Assembly: GCA_013200995.1 (NCBI GenBank)
Contig: CP053688.1
Span: forward strand, 4,650,001 to 4,714,000
Reading direction: 5' to 3'
DNA: 64,000 nt
Origin: Arthrobacter citreus
GTDB taxonomy: Bacteria; Bacillota; Bacilli; Bacillales; Bacillaceae_G
Shown in pieces: positions 55,180 through 63,723 of this stretch. The notes beneath the pieces were generated by a model. The model searched no databases. It was given only the letters and a program-made list of their open reading frames with translations, and was not told the DNA's origin. Positions within the stretch are counted from its first letter, which is position 1. Each line of letters starts with the position of its first letter. A program made the position numbers and the translations under genes.

Positions 55180-55428
55180 GAACTGCAATGAAGGGAATAC
55201 AGTAATGTTTGTTTCACTGTTTAAGAGAGCTGATGGATGGTGAGAATCAGTACAAAAATAAACATGAATTACAATCCTGGAGCATCTTTTTCGAAATAAA
55301 GGTCGACATTTATTAGAGAAAGACGGTCATTGATCGTTAACTAAAACAAGAGGCAGATTTATCTGCAATTAGGGTGGTACCACGGTGTAAATCGTCCCTG
55401 TCATAAGTGACAGGGGCGATTTTTTTTT
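55180..55428 (+). promoter_or_regulatory. T-box riboswitch, second of a tandem pair
   Basis: Same layout as the first: AGAGAGCTGATGGATGGTG, specifier region CATGAATTACAATCCTGGAG, T-box AGGGTGGTACCACGG (55371-55385) and terminator CGTCCCTGTCA / TGACAGGGGCG with T8 (55396-55428). The specifier triplet reads the same as in the first leader. No promoter separates the two, so one transcript passes both checkpoints. Confidence 0.92.
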
Positions 55429-55461
55429 ATAAATATATAGCTAGAAAGAGGAGATAGAGAG

Positions 55462-56790
55462 ATGGAATTACAAAAAAATTTATTGCCAAGGCATATACGT
55501 TTCATGGCACTTGGTGGAGCAATAGGAACTGGTATTTTTAAAGGAACTTCAGAAACTGTATCGATAGCGGGGCCAGCGGTTATTTTTTCTTATATATTTG
55601 CTGGATTATTACTTCTTGTTGTAATGAGTGCGATTGCGGAGATGGCTATTGCTTTTCCAGGTCTAAATATGAAAGGATTTATTCATAAAGCGTTTGGCAC
55701 AAGAGTATCTTTTGTGATCGGTTGGTTGTACTGCTTTATGTGGTTAGTTGTTTGTGTGATTGAAGTAATAGCAGCTGGAAGCTTTTTACAATATTGGTTT
55801 CCTTCAATGTCATTATGGTCTTTAAGTTTTATTAGTGCAATTTTTATTGTGATTGTTAATTTTATGAATGTGAAACGGTATGGCGAAATAGAATTCTGGT
55901 TTGCTGGAATTAAAGTTACAATGATTGTTTTATTTATTGCGTTAGGAGCAGGAATTTTATTTGGCGTAATTCCAAGTGGAAATAGTGATTATGTTCATAA
56001 CTATGTTCAACATAAAGGATTTTTACCACACGGTTGGTCTGGTGTATTTTCTGCTTTATTAATTGTCATTTTTTCTTATGGTGGTTCAGAACTAATTGGA
56101 TTGACTTTATCAGAAACAAAGGACGCTGAAAAAGTAATTCCAAAAGTTATTAAAGGAGTTATTTGGAGAATTGTTTTATTCTACACTCTTCCAATTTTAA
56201 TAATTTGCGGTTTAATTCCATGGAATGAAATCGGTAATCAAGAAAGTCCATTTGTTCAAGTATTATCAACAGTTGGATTTCACGGTTCAGCTCATATTAT
56301 GAACTTTGTATTAATTACAGCAGTTTTATCTGCAGCCAATTCTGGTATTTATGGCTGTACACGTATGATGTATTCATTAGCAACTGAAGGGGAAGCGCCG
56401 AAAGCTTTTGCAAAAATTTCAAAAAATGGTGTACCAGTTTATGCGGTTATTGTAAGTGCAATTATTTTAATTGGAGGCACATTCGTAGCTTATTTCTCTC
56501 CAGATCGCGTATTTGGTTATTTAATGGCGATTCCTGGGTTTACAGTATCAATAGTATGGATCAGCATTTGTTTAGCACAACTAAAGCTTCGCAAAACGTA
56601 TTCTAAAATGCCACACTTTAAAGTATGGGGATTTCCATATATAACTTCTTTCACAGTCCTTGCATTAGGTGTGAGTTGTATAGCATTTGCTTTTAGTAAA
56701 GACAATAGATTAAGTATTTTTGTATGCTTAGGAATTTTAATCGTATTAGTTTTATGTTCATTTATGAAAGGTAAAAACAAGCTTAATTAA
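55462..56790 (+). CDS. Amino acid permease (APC family), T-box controlled
   Basis: A 442-residue, 12-span amino acid-polyamine-cation permease. The N-terminal motif RHIRFMALGGAIGTGIFKG is the substrate-binding unwound helix 1, followed by AGLLLLVVMSAIAEMA and the helix 6 region FSYGGSELIGLTLSE. It resembles B. subtilis YvbW, itself T-box regulated. The two T-box leaders predict induction when one charged tRNA (Tyr or Leu) is scarce, so the permease probably imports that amino acid. GAGGAGATAGAG precedes the ATG. Confidence 0.9.
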   Translation: MELQKNLLPRHIRFMALGGAIGTGIFKGTSETVSIAGPAVIFSYIFAGLLLLVVMSAIAEMAIAFPGLNMKGFIHKAFGTRVSFVIGWLYCFMWLVVCVIEVIAAGSFLQYWFPSMSLWSLSFISAIFIVIVNFMNVKRYGEIEFWFAGIKVTMIVLFIALGAGILFGVIPSGNSDYVHNYVQHKGFLPHGWSGVFSALLIVIFSYGGSELIGLTLSETKDAEKVIPKVIKGVIWRIVLFYTLPILIICGLIPWNEIGNQESPFVQVLSTVGFHGSAHIMNFVLITAVLSAANSGIYGCTRMMYSLATEGEAPKAFAKISKNGVPVYAVIVSAIILIGGTFVAYFSPDRVFGYLMAIPGFTVSIVWISICLAQLKLRKTYSKMPHFKVWGFPYITSFTVLALGVSCIAFAFSKDNRLSIFVCLGILIVLVLCSFMKGKNKLN

Positions 56791-56796
56791 ATAGAC

Positions 56797-56829
56797 AAAG
56801 GGCACCTATACAGGTGCCCTTTATTTTTT
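56797..56829. terminator. Terminator after the permease, possibly bidirectional
   Basis: Perfect AAAGGGCACCT / AGGTGCCCTTT with a 4-nt loop and a T-rich tail; lies between two convergent genes. Confidence 0.93.
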
Positions 56830-56832
56830 AAT

Positions 56833-57573
56833 TTAGTTAGAATTAGCTAATGCTAAAAGCTGTGCATTTACATTTTCATTTACTACCCCGCCATGGTAAC
56901 AAATAACAGTTTCGATATCATATTTAGTGAATTTCTTAATGGACTTAAGAGCTGTCTCCATATCAGGTGTATTACTTGGACTTGGACCCATGATTACACC
57001 ATTCTCTGAAGTTAGCGCATCTCCTGCAATTAGAGTTTTACTTTGATGATGATATAAACTAATGTGACCAGGAGTATGTCCAGGAGTATAGATGACAGTA
57101 ATTCCTCCAGCGTATGGTAATACTTCTTCATCAGTTACTGTAGTATCAACCTTTGCAGTAAGTTGTATATCGAACATCGCTTTTATTTTTTGAGCTTGTT
57201 CTTCAGGAAGTGATTCGATCATTTTTGCGATTCGTTCAGGATTCATTTTAATAAACGTTTTGTCGCCTTCAATATAAGGTTTGTCTTCATTATGGGCTAA
57301 CAATTCAATGTTTTGGTCTGCAGTTTTTAAAATTGCAGTAAGGCTTCCGATATGATCAATATCTTGATGTGTAAGAATGATTTTAGACAGTTTGTTAAAT
57401 TCTAAACCGGCTTTCTCAATCGCTTCACGAATTTCACCTGTGTGTCCTGGCATTCCTGTATCTACTAAAATTACTTCATGATCATCCCAAAGTAATGTTG
57501 GGTGAATAATTCTTTCTGATCCCATAAAGTTCATTACTAATTCAATTGTTTCAATACCTTTATCTATTTTCAT
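56833..57573 (-). CDS. MBL-fold metallohydrolase
   Basis: 246 residues with the zinc site of glyoxalase II/lactonase-type enzymes: LTHQDIDHIGS (ligands; the usual HxHxDH has Gln in place of the middle position as HQDIDH), TPGHTPGHIS, GDALTSENG and CYHGG. The first His of HxHxDH is present but the second is Asp, as in a subgroup of MBL hydrolases. The substrate is unknown. The ATG at 57573 has no ribosome site in the usual place; the nearest, GGAGGT, is 31 nt upstream with a hairpin between. The TetR gene lies upstream on the same strand. Confidence 0.85.
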   Translation of the reverse strand: MKIDKGIETIELVMNFMGSERIIHPTLLWDDHEVILVDTGMPGHTGEIREAIEKAGLEFNKLSKIILTHQDIDHIGSLTAILKTADQNIELLAHNEDKPYIEGDKTFIKMNPERIAKMIESLPEEQAQKIKAMFDIQLTAKVDTTVTDEEVLPYAGGITVIYTPGHTPGHISLYHHQSKTLIAGDALTSENGVIMGPSPSNTPDMETALKSIKKFTKYDIETVICYHGGVVNENVNAQLLALANSN

Positions 57574-57610
57574 TTGTAAGGTAAAAGCGCTAGGCTCTTA
57601 CCGCACCTCC
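57574..57610 (-). promoter_or_regulatory. Shine-Dalgarno separated from start codon by a 9-bp hairpin
   Basis: On the minus strand GGAGGT (57605-57610), 2 nt, the hairpin GGTAAGAGC-CTAGC-GCTTTTACC (57580-57602), 6 nt, then ATG. With the hairpin folded the effective spacing is 8 nt, the optimum; unfolded it is 31 nt. This suggests that translation requires the folded structure. Confidence 0.65.
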
Positions 57611-57621
57611 CTTTGATTTTA

Positions 57622-57683
57622 TGTGAGCACTAAACTAGGCATCTTAATTTCTTAAGATTCTTAGCTTAGTGTTCACATTTTTT
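57622..57683 (+). terminator. Terminator-like hairpin pointing plus, between two minus genes
   Basis: TGTGAGCACTAA / TTAGTGTTCACA (one G-T pair) with an inner ATCTTAA / TTAAGAT hairpin and six T residues on the plus strand. No plus gene lies upstream, so it may end an antisense transcript or simply be a leader structure of the MBL gene. Confidence 0.55.
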
Positions 57684-57705
57684 ATATCTATTTAAAAACT
57701 TGAAT

Positions 57706-58275
57706 TTATTTTTTAATTTTTGAAACGGAAGTAATAAAGTCATCGATCATAACATCAAAACTATCATCGACATTTACAGGATGCTGAAAATATCCAAGGA
57801 AGTTCATTGAGACAAATCCGTGTAAAATGCTTCTTAAAGCTCGACCTTGATGAATTAGTAAGGTGCGGTCCGTAATATAAAACTCTAATACTTGATGAAT
57901 AATTCTAGTTGTTTCTTTAGCAAGTTGTTTGACATCTTCATTTTCTGTACTTGGAATATTCATAAAAAGCCCATAACCAGTTCTATTTTCAAATGCAAAA
58001 TCACGGTATACATAAGCAATTTCTCGAATTGCTTGTTCACCGCTTTTACCAACTAATCTTTGCATTAAATTCGAATTTAACTTATTTAAAAGTGAATTTG
58101 TCATCTTTAACTTTAAATCATCCATATTAGCGAAATGGTTATATAACGATGGATATTTAATATCTAGTTTCTCTGCAATTTTCGGAAAAGTAACTTGATT
58201 AAGACTAATTTCATTAGCCAATTGAAAAGCTACTTCAATAATTTTTTCTTTAGTTAAATTTCTTTTTTGAACCAT
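57706..58275 (-). CDS. TetR family transcriptional regulator
   Basis: 189 residues: N-terminal helix-turn-helix KEKIIEVAFQLANEISLNQVTFPKIAEKLDIKYPSLYNHFANMDDLK, and a C-terminal ligand domain with RALRSILHGFVSMNFLGYFQHPVNVDDSFDVMIDDFI, the WHG-type TetR C-terminal pattern. It probably represses the divergent MFS gene and possibly itself together with the MBL hydrolase. GTGGGAGTG precedes the ATG. Palindromes rich in AAACTA fill the divergent promoter. Confidence 0.88.
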   Translation of the reverse strand: MVQKRNLTKEKIIEVAFQLANEISLNQVTFPKIAEKLDIKYPSLYNHFANMDDLKLKMTNSLLNKLNSNLMQRLVGKSGEQAIREIAYVYRDFAFENRTGYGLFMNIPSTENEDVKQLAKETTRIIHQVLEFYITDRTLLIHQGRALRSILHGFVSMNFLGYFQHPVNVDDSFDVMIDDFITSVSKIKK

Positions 58276-58354
58276 TTTTTCACTCCCACTTATTTTTACT
58301 AAAAATAGTTTAACACTTTAGTTAATAATTAGTAAACTATATTATATAATTTAC

Positions 58355-58373
58355 AAACTATAAATTATAGTTT
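58355..58373. promoter_or_regulatory. Candidate TetR operator
   Basis: Perfect 19-bp palindrome AAACTATAA-A-TTATAGTTT in the divergent TetR/MFS promoter; related half-sites (AGTAAACTAT at 58331, AAACTAAAG at 58393) lie around it. Confidence 0.6.
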
Positions 58374-58474
58374 AGTCTTATATGTATCGTTAAACTAAAG
58401 AGATATTGTTTATTAGTCTCATTTTCGGGACTTATTATATTGATTTATTTTTATCAAAAAGAAAGGGGGATATT

Positions 58475-59686
58475 ATGTTATTGTGGAAAAGAAATCTAAT
58501 TGTCTGTTGGTTTGGGATGTTCGTAACGAGTATTGGAATGAGCCAACTTGGTCCAGTATTACCCCTATATATTGATAAACTAGGTGTTCATAATTCTGCC
58601 TTAATTAGTCAATTTTCTGGGATTGCGTTTGGAGTAACCTTTATTATATCTGCAATATTTTCTCCAATTTGGGGTTTGGCAGCAGATAAATTTGGTCGAA
58701 AACCAATGCTACTAAGAGCAAGCCTTGGTATGTCTATTATTATTTTTTGTATGGGTTTTGCACATAATGTCTATATATTAATTGGTTTAAGACTTTTACA
58801 AGGTGTCATCACTGGTTATGGAACAGCTTGTACTACTTTAATTGCTACGCAAACTGATAAAGAGCATGCTGGATCGGCTTTAGGTACACTTTCAACTGCA
58901 AGTATAGGAGGTTCATTACTTGGACCTATGATTGGTGGATATATTGGAGAGACTGTAGGTTTACAAAATGTATTTTTTGTGACAGGTGCACTTATAATGG
59001 TTGCATTCATTACAACAGCATTATTTGTAAAAGAATCCTTTACTCGCCAAGATAAAAAGGTGCTTAAAATGAAGGAAATATGGAATATTATTCCCGATAA
59101 AGGCTTAATGATCACAATGTTTATTACCTTCTTTGTTTTAACAATCGCTCTTTATTCAATCGAGCCAGTTATTACAGTCTATATTTCTCAGTTGTCTGCT
59201 CATTCTACCCATGTTGCATTATTAGCAGGTATGGCATTCTCAGCATCGGGGCTTGCAAGTATTATAGCTGCTCCAAGATTAGGGAAGATTTCAGATCGAA
59301 TTGGTCCACATAAAGTAATATTTGTTGCACTGGTTGTTTCAGGTCTGATGGTTATTCCGCAAGCTTTTGTAAAAAACGCTTGGCAGTTGATGGGGCTACG
59401 ATTTATTTTAGGATTAGCAACGGCAGGGTTAACTCCTTCTGTTAATACATTAGTTAAACGAATCACACCAGATGCCATTACGGGTAGGGTGTTTGGGTTA
59501 AATATGTCAGCTGGTTATTTAGGCGTATTTGTCGGATCGGTTTTAGGTGGCCAAATTGGAGCATATCTAGGCGTAAAATACGTATTCTTTGTAACAAGTG
59601 CACTATTATTATTTAATGCAGTGTTGGTTTACGTTAAAGTAAATAAGAAGTTGAATGTTAACGATGAATATAAATTATCAATGTAA
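58475..59686 (+). CDS. MFS multidrug efflux transporter
   Basis: 403 residues, 12 spans. Motif A GLAADKFGRKPMLLRA (~70-85), motif C-type GSLLGPMIGGYIGE in helix 5 (antiporter signature of drug exporters), and the repeated motif GKISDRIGPHKVIFVA in the second half place it near Bmr/NorA/TetA-type 12-TMS drug:H+ antiporters. The drug is unknown. The ATG at 58475 follows AAAGGGGG; the open frame begins 23 codons earlier without a ribosome site. Divergent from its probable repressor. Confidence 0.87.
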   Translation: MLLWKRNLIVCWFGMFVTSIGMSQLGPVLPLYIDKLGVHNSALISQFSGIAFGVTFIISAIFSPIWGLAADKFGRKPMLLRASLGMSIIIFCMGFAHNVYILIGLRLLQGVITGYGTACTTLIATQTDKEHAGSALGTLSTASIGGSLLGPMIGGYIGETVGLQNVFFVTGALIMVAFITTALFVKESFTRQDKKVLKMKEIWNIIPDKGLMITMFITFFVLTIALYSIEPVITVYISQLSAHSTHVALLAGMAFSASGLASIIAAPRLGKISDRIGPHKVIFVALVVSGLMVIPQAFVKNAWQLMGLRFILGLATAGLTPSVNTLVKRITPDAITGRVFGLNMSAGYLGVFVGSVLGGQIGAYLGVKYVFFVTSALLLFNAVLVYVKVNKKLNVNDEYKLSM

Positions 59687-59697
59687 TACATTATTTT

Positions 59698-59731
59698 GGG
59701 AGCTACTTTAGGAAGTTAGCTCTCTTTTTTA
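59698..59731 (+). terminator. Terminator after the MFS gene
   Basis: GAGCTA / TAGCTC core with a 12-nt loop and six T residues. Confidence 0.8.
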
Positions 59732-59818
59732 GTAAATTCAGACCCTACATAACTTAGCATGAAATGTCGGATACGTTATTTTTGTTCCTGTTATTCTATT
59801 GATAAAGGAGGTAGTGAA

Positions 59819-60691
59819 ATGGATTTGCTTAAGAATATGAATGATGCACTAGTATATATTGAAGAAAATCTCACAAGTACTATTGATTATAAAGAAATTT
59901 CTAGGAGGGCTTTTTGTTCCGAGTATCATTTTAAAAGAATGTTTTCGTTTCTTGCTGGAATTTCACTGTCGGAATATATTCGTCGTCGCCGTCTTACATT
60001 AGCAGCATTTGAACTGAAAGAACATAACACAAAAATAATTGATCTTGCTTTAAAATACGGATACAATTCTCCGGATTCGTTTACGAGAGCATTTCAAAAT
60101 CTACATGGAATAACTCCTTCAGAAGCGAAAGTTAATGGCAGTTCACTTAAAGCATTTCCACGAATGACCTTCCAATTATCAATTAAAGGGGGAAATGAAA
60201 TGAACTATCGAATTGAAGAAAAGGAAGCTTTTCGAATCGTAGGTATAAAAAAGCGAGTTCCGATTATTTTTAATGGAGTTAATCCGGAAATTGCTTCGAT
60301 GTGGAAAGGTTTAACGATGGATAAAATCACTCAATTAAAAGAACTCGCAAACGTTGAGCCAAATGGCATTATAAGCGCATCAACAAATTTTTCTGAAAGT
60401 AGGATGGAAGAAAAAGGAGAACTTGATCATTATATTGGTGTTGCCACAACAAATAAGTGTCCGGACGAATTCATACAACTTGAGGTAACTGCATCTACAT
60501 GGGCAGTATTCGAAGCAGTTGGAAAGTTCCCAGAAGCATTACAAGAAGTATGGGGAAGAATTTATTCAGAATGGTTTCCTTCATCAAATTACCAACAAGT
60601 AGAAGGCCCCGAAATTTTATGGAATGAGCATAAGGACATTACTTCACCAACTTTTAAAAGTGAGATATGGATTCCGATTTCGAAAAAATAG
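59819..60691 (+). CDS. AraC family regulator with GyrI-like effector domain
   Basis: 290 residues. The AraC DNA-binding domain is N-terminal (about 1-105: [46 protein letters not shown]), followed by a GyrI-like/Rob effector domain (~135-290: [59 protein letters not shown]). This Rob/BmrR-like arrangement senses small hydrophobic ligands. The ATG at 59819 follows AAAGGAGG. It has no obvious partner gene; the MFS pump upstream on the same strand is a candidate target. Confidence 0.9.
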   Translation: MDLLKNMNDALVYIEENLTSTIDYKEISRRAFCSEYHFKRMFSFLAGISLSEYIRRRRLTLAAFELKEHNTKIIDLALKYGYNSPDSFTRAFQNLHGITPSEAKVNGSSLKAFPRMTFQLSIKGGNEMNYRIEEKEAFRIVGIKKRVPIIFNGVNPEIASMWKGLTMDKITQLKELANVEPNGIISASTNFSESRMEEKGELDHYIGVATTNKCPDEFIQLEVTASTWAVFEAVGKFPEALQEVWGRIYSEWFPSSNYQQVEGPEILWNEHKDITSPTFKSEIWIPISKK

Positions 60692-60705
60692 GCTCTTTAA
60701 ATTAA

Positions 60706-60793
60706 ATAGTTGATTTTGAACTAAAAAAGGTTGTCTAATTAGACAACCTTTGGAACTCTTATTTAACTAAAGGACTGCGTTAGTTCAATTACT
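60706..60793 (+). repeat. Family D dispersed repeat, copy 2
   Basis: GTTGATTTTGAACT, hairpin AAGGTTGTCTAA / TTAGACAACCTT, GGAACTCTTATTTAACTAA and a TTAACTAA...TTAGTTCAA palindrome. Matches 45021-45105 nearly base for base. The hairpin may act as the terminator of the AraC-GyrI gene. Confidence 0.85.
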
Positions 60794-60871
60794 TGAGTTG
60801 CTTTGGTGACTCTATTTTTGTTTTAGTATATGGCAGATTAGTTGAACTAGGATAAATGTCACAATTAAATA

Positions 60872-61321
60872 TTGGACATAGAACTTGTGGAGTTAAATTC
60901 AGAAAACTGGTATAAATGCTGTCAATTAAAGGTATCTGAAGATCAAAAGAGTTACATCGAACCAAATGCAATCTCGATTGCTCAATCGAAATTTGAATCT
61001 TCACTAAAGCCATTTGCTATTTAATTTGAAGGCAATACAGTTGGATTTTTAATGTTTAATACTACTGAGGAAGAGCTTGATGGCTATTGGATATATAGAA
61101 TAATGGTTGATAAGAACTTTCAACAAGAAGGCATAGGTAAAAAGGCGACTCAGTTAATGATCGATGAAATTGCTAAACTACCAAATGCAAAAAAAATTGT
61201 TGTAGGCTATCATCCTGAAAACCTAGGAGCACATAATTTATATTCAAGTTTAGGATTCATTGATCATGGAGACCGATTTGGTAAAGAAATGGCAGTAGTT
61301 TTAGATATTAACCATAAATAA
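60872..61321 (+). pseudogene. GNAT acetyltransferase interrupted by a stop codon
   Basis: A 150-codon frame with one internal TAA at 61022-61024. Before it: ELVELNSENWYKCCQLKVSE...SSLKPFAI; after it: FEGNTVGFLMFNTTEEELDG, the acetyl-CoA loop NFQQEGIGKKATQLM and GAHNLYSSLGFIDHGD. This is a typical spermidine/diamine-type GNAT (BltD-like) whose AIYFEGN-like junction has lost one codon to TAA. The start also seems weak: a TTG at 60872 with no ribosome site. The C-terminal half could still be read from Met at 61052 but would lack the N-terminal helices. Confidence 0.85.
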
Positions 61322-61327
61322 ATAATC

Positions 61328-61356
61328 CTTATGTAACTAACGCATTGCGTTCGCTC
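61328..61356 (+). repeat. Family D-type palindrome
   Basis: CCTTATGTAACTAACGCATTGCGTT, a short imperfect inverted repeat (AACGCA / TGCGTT) directly behind the broken GNAT gene. Confidence 0.7.
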
Positions 61357-61421
61357 TCAAACAAAATTAGAAGAATAAAAAGTAATCAGGGTATTTACAA
61401 TATGGATTTTTGGAGGTTGCT

Positions 61422-61583
61422 ATGAAAATTAAAAAGAATCCAGTTGAAAATCTCAATGATGCAGTTAACAATTCAATGTCTGGTGACTTAAATGGAATAT
61501 CAAAAATAGGCTGCATTCCTATGATTATATTAGTGGTTATTATATTCTTTATATACCTTTTGATAAGATTCACAGGTAATTAA
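61422..61583 (+). CDS. Small single-span membrane protein, DUF6366-like
   Basis: A 53-residue protein. The N-terminus is hydrophilic with NPVENLNDAVNNSMSGDL, then one hydrophobic span (CIPMIILVVIIFFIYLLI, residues 32-49) and a short tail. The motif NPxxNLND before a C-terminal helix recalls the DUF6366 family of small Bacillus proteins; function unknown. TGGAGG lies five bases upstream of the ATG. It is flanked on both sides by family D palindromes. Confidence 0.65.
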   Translation: MKIKKNPVENLNDAVNNSMSGDLNGISKIGCIPMIILVVIIFFIYLLIRFTGN

Positions 61584-61596
61584 CAGCCATTTTAAA

Positions 61597-61632
61597 CCTT
61601 ATACAACTAACGTACTGATTAGTTGTATAAGG
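61597..61632 (+). terminator. Perfect 14-bp family D hairpin, terminator-like
   Basis: CCTTATACAACTAA / TTAGTTGTATAAGG with an 8-nt loop, between convergent small genes. T tract is weak (TTTAATTATTTG). Confidence 0.8.
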
Positions 61633-61633
61633 T

Positions 61634-61846
61634 TTAATTATTTGTGATTGATAATAGTTCATCTTTATGAATTAAATAATCCTCATTTGATTCTTCATGA
61701 AAAATAAAAAAATATGTTTCTCCACTGTCATCTTCAAATTTTATATTCATCATACTAACCTTTGAAAATGGATTATTTAAATTTCCTAATTCATAACCTG
61801 GTTTAAATTCGAAGATGTACTCTTTATCTTCTTCAAGTCTTCTTAT
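61634..61846 (-). pseudogene. C-terminal fragment of an unidentified protein
   Basis: A 70-codon minus frame (RRLEEDKEYIFEFKPGYELG...HEESNEDYLIHKDELLSITNN) with protein-like composition but no start codon: the frame begins after an in-frame TAA, and no ribosome site is seen. It is probably the remnant of a small acidic soluble protein. No family recognised. Confidence 0.5.
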
Positions 61847-61872
61847 TTAAACTATACTGGCATTTTGTTAAA

Positions 61873-61903
61873 TAAAAAAGGCGATCTTCTATTGAAGAAT
61901 CGC
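61873..61903 (-). terminator. Terminator of the DUF3626 operon
   Basis: On the minus strand GCGATTCTTC / GAAGATCGC with a 4-6-nt loop and a T6 tail. A family D-like motif (TATAACTAACGCATGCG read on the minus strand) abuts it at 61903-61921. Confidence 0.85.
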
Positions 61904-61945
61904 ATGCGTTAGTTATACAAAACTAAGTATTCTTGGTAATCAATA

Positions 61946-63037
61946 TTATGAAAAAACTCGAATAGGCTTCCCATATCTTACTAGAACATGCCACAATAGT
62001 TTTAGCTCTTGAAGTACTTCTTTATATGTTCCTCGATCGCTCCAAGATAAAGGATTGCGTTCTAAGTTCATTACCGCAGAACCAATCACATTTGCATCGA
62101 TAATGTTATTACATGCAATACGTTTTGCTAAGGAGGGCATAGAAGGGCCTCTAAAGTCAAAGGGAACCTGATCGACAGTAAGTACAAACCCCATATGCCA
62201 ATAAAGTTCAATTGAATATTTATAGCATATTTGTTCTAAGCAAATACCTACAGGTGTATTCTTGAATGATGGATCTGCAACAAGCATTTCCACGTCCTCA
62301 TTAAGCGAAATATCTCCATGAACTTGAGCTTCAATATAGTGATTAAGATTGCGGTTTGCTTCCATATTTTTAGGGTCCACGAACGGTTTTTCAAGATTAA
62401 CTAGCAAATGATTAATTAATTTTGAAGGGGTTAGATTTGTTTCACCGATTCCAAAATCTCTTATGTAAACCTCTTCCAAAAGAGCTGCCATAATAAGATC
62501 AAACTCTTTATATGTGCCTTTTTCCTTTGGATCTTGGTGTGAATCCAAATACGTATAAGTGCAACGATGTGATGCCTCTGATGATAGGAGAAAATAACAA
62601 GAACCAAAACGAGGTGAAGGACCATCGGGATGTAGCATTAAATTTAATGCCCCATATTTGGGACGCTGGGTATTGGTTGCTCCTTTTTGTTGATATGCTC
62701 CTCCAAAAGTTTTTTTCTCCCATAGATTACGTTCACCTCCAGGATAGGCGGACACGCTACCATTTGATATAAATGTTTCAAATTGACTTTTATAAACTCC
62801 TTGCTGAAGAATCGCTTCAGAAACATTTTTCATATTGGAAACTGGTCTATCTGGGTGAAAATGAAGAGCAACTTTAGCATGAACCTTTAGTTTTTCGATT
62901 GCATTTTCATATAAATTACTTGAGACATTAGACATTTGAAGAATGTGCTTAATTGTTGCTTTAGCATCACTTTTAAAGTTCCTAGAATAATTAGTAATGT
63001 ATTCTATTGCCGATAGCTGTGCGTTAGTCAATTCCAT
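61946..63037 (-). CDS. DUF3626 domain-containing protein
   Basis: A 363-residue protein matching DUF3626 by ALHFHPDRP, YGALNLMLHPDGPSPRFGSCYFLLS, YIEAQVHGDISL and FRGPSMPSLAKRIA. The conserved order H.HPDR...YGALNL...GS.YF...EAQVHG recalls ADP-ribosyltransferase-like folds, but this is a guess; no activity is established to my knowledge. No signal peptide. AAAGGAG precedes the ATG. It is 37 bp downstream of the SRPBCC gene on the same strand, so the two form an operon. Confidence 0.8.
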   Translation of the reverse strand: MELTNAQLSAIEYITNYSRNFKSDAKATIKHILQMSNVSSNLYENAIEKLKVHAKVALHFHPDRPVSNMKNVSEAILQQGVYKSQFETFISNGSVSAYPGGERNLWEKKTFGGAYQQKGATNTQRPKYGALNLMLHPDGPSPRFGSCYFLLSSEASHRCTYTYLDSHQDPKEKGTYKEFDLIMAALLEEVYIRDFGIGETNLTPSKLINHLLVNLEKPFVDPKNMEANRNLNHYIEAQVHGDISLNEDVEMLVADPSFKNTPVGICLEQICYKYSIELYWHMGFVLTVDQVPFDFRGPSMPSLAKRIACNNIIDANVIGSAVMNLERNPLSWSDRGTYKEVLQELKLLWHVLVRYGKPIRVFS

Positions 63038-63074
63038 GACTATTAACTCCTTTCATTCCAATAAGAGTACTAGT

Positions 63075-63527
63075 TTAAATTATTTTTTCCAACATCTTCT
63101 TATCCAAGTGCTCAAGTGCAAAGCCCCAAGCATTTTCGTGTCCATTTTTTGTTTCTTCATCTGGAAAACCCTTATGTGTGAGTCGCAATTGAGTACCGTT
63201 ACCATTAGGCTCAATTTCTACTGTTACAACAGTTTCAACACCCTTTGTTCCTCCATCTCCAGTAACCCATGTCAACTCTACAAGACGATCAGGTACGAGT
63301 CTTAGAAATCTTCCGTAATGTGGATGACGTTGTCCTTCAAAATAAGTCTCGAAAAAGAAAACCGTATTGACTTCATCTGTCATTAACACTGTACCAGGAG
63401 TTGCACACCAACGATCAAACTGATTCGTCCACGCTCTATAAAGTAAATTTGGGGATGATTCCATTAATCGTTCAACGATTAAATCAAAGGGCCTAGATGA
63501 AAGGTCAGGCGTAGTAATATGATTCAT
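63075..63527 (-). CDS. SRPBCC/AHSA1-type START-like protein
   Basis: 150 residues: [27 protein letters not shown] at the N-terminus, [50 protein letters not shown] and a C-terminal helix [15 protein letters not shown]. This is the activator-of-Hsp90-homology (AHSA1) branch of the SRPBCC fold, a hydrophobic-pocket protein. The ligand is unknown. TTGGAGGATT precedes the ATG. It heads the operon with DUF3626. Confidence 0.87.
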   Translation of the reverse strand: MNHITTPDLSSRPFDLIVERLMESSPNLLYRAWTNQFDRWCATPGTVLMTDEVNTVFFFETYFEGQRHPHYGRFLRLVPDRLVELTWVTGDGGTKGVETVVTVEIEPNGNGTQLRLTHKGFPDEETKNGHENAWGFALEHLDKKMLEKII

Positions 63528-63696
63528 ATAAAATCCTCCAATACCATTATTCAGTGAAAATACACCACATACACATACAAATACTTGAAATATTTATATA
63601 TTCCTCTATTTTTCCTTTTTCAACTAATATGCCAATTACTTGCATAAAAAAACTACCGAAGCAGTTATCATCCATTTTGAAATTTTTTTACAAAGC

Positions 63697-63723
63697 AAAA
63701 AAAAAAGAGCAAAATGCTCTTTA
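63697..63723 (-). terminator. Terminator of the small membrane gene
   Basis: Minus-strand AAAGAGCA / TGCTCTTT followed by ten T residues, overlapping the stop codon. Confidence 0.93.

Noticed and set aside
60706..61921. Integron attC array
   Set aside because: The palindromes lack clear R and L core sites and no integrase is seen; only the cassette-like layout is reported as a hypothesis.
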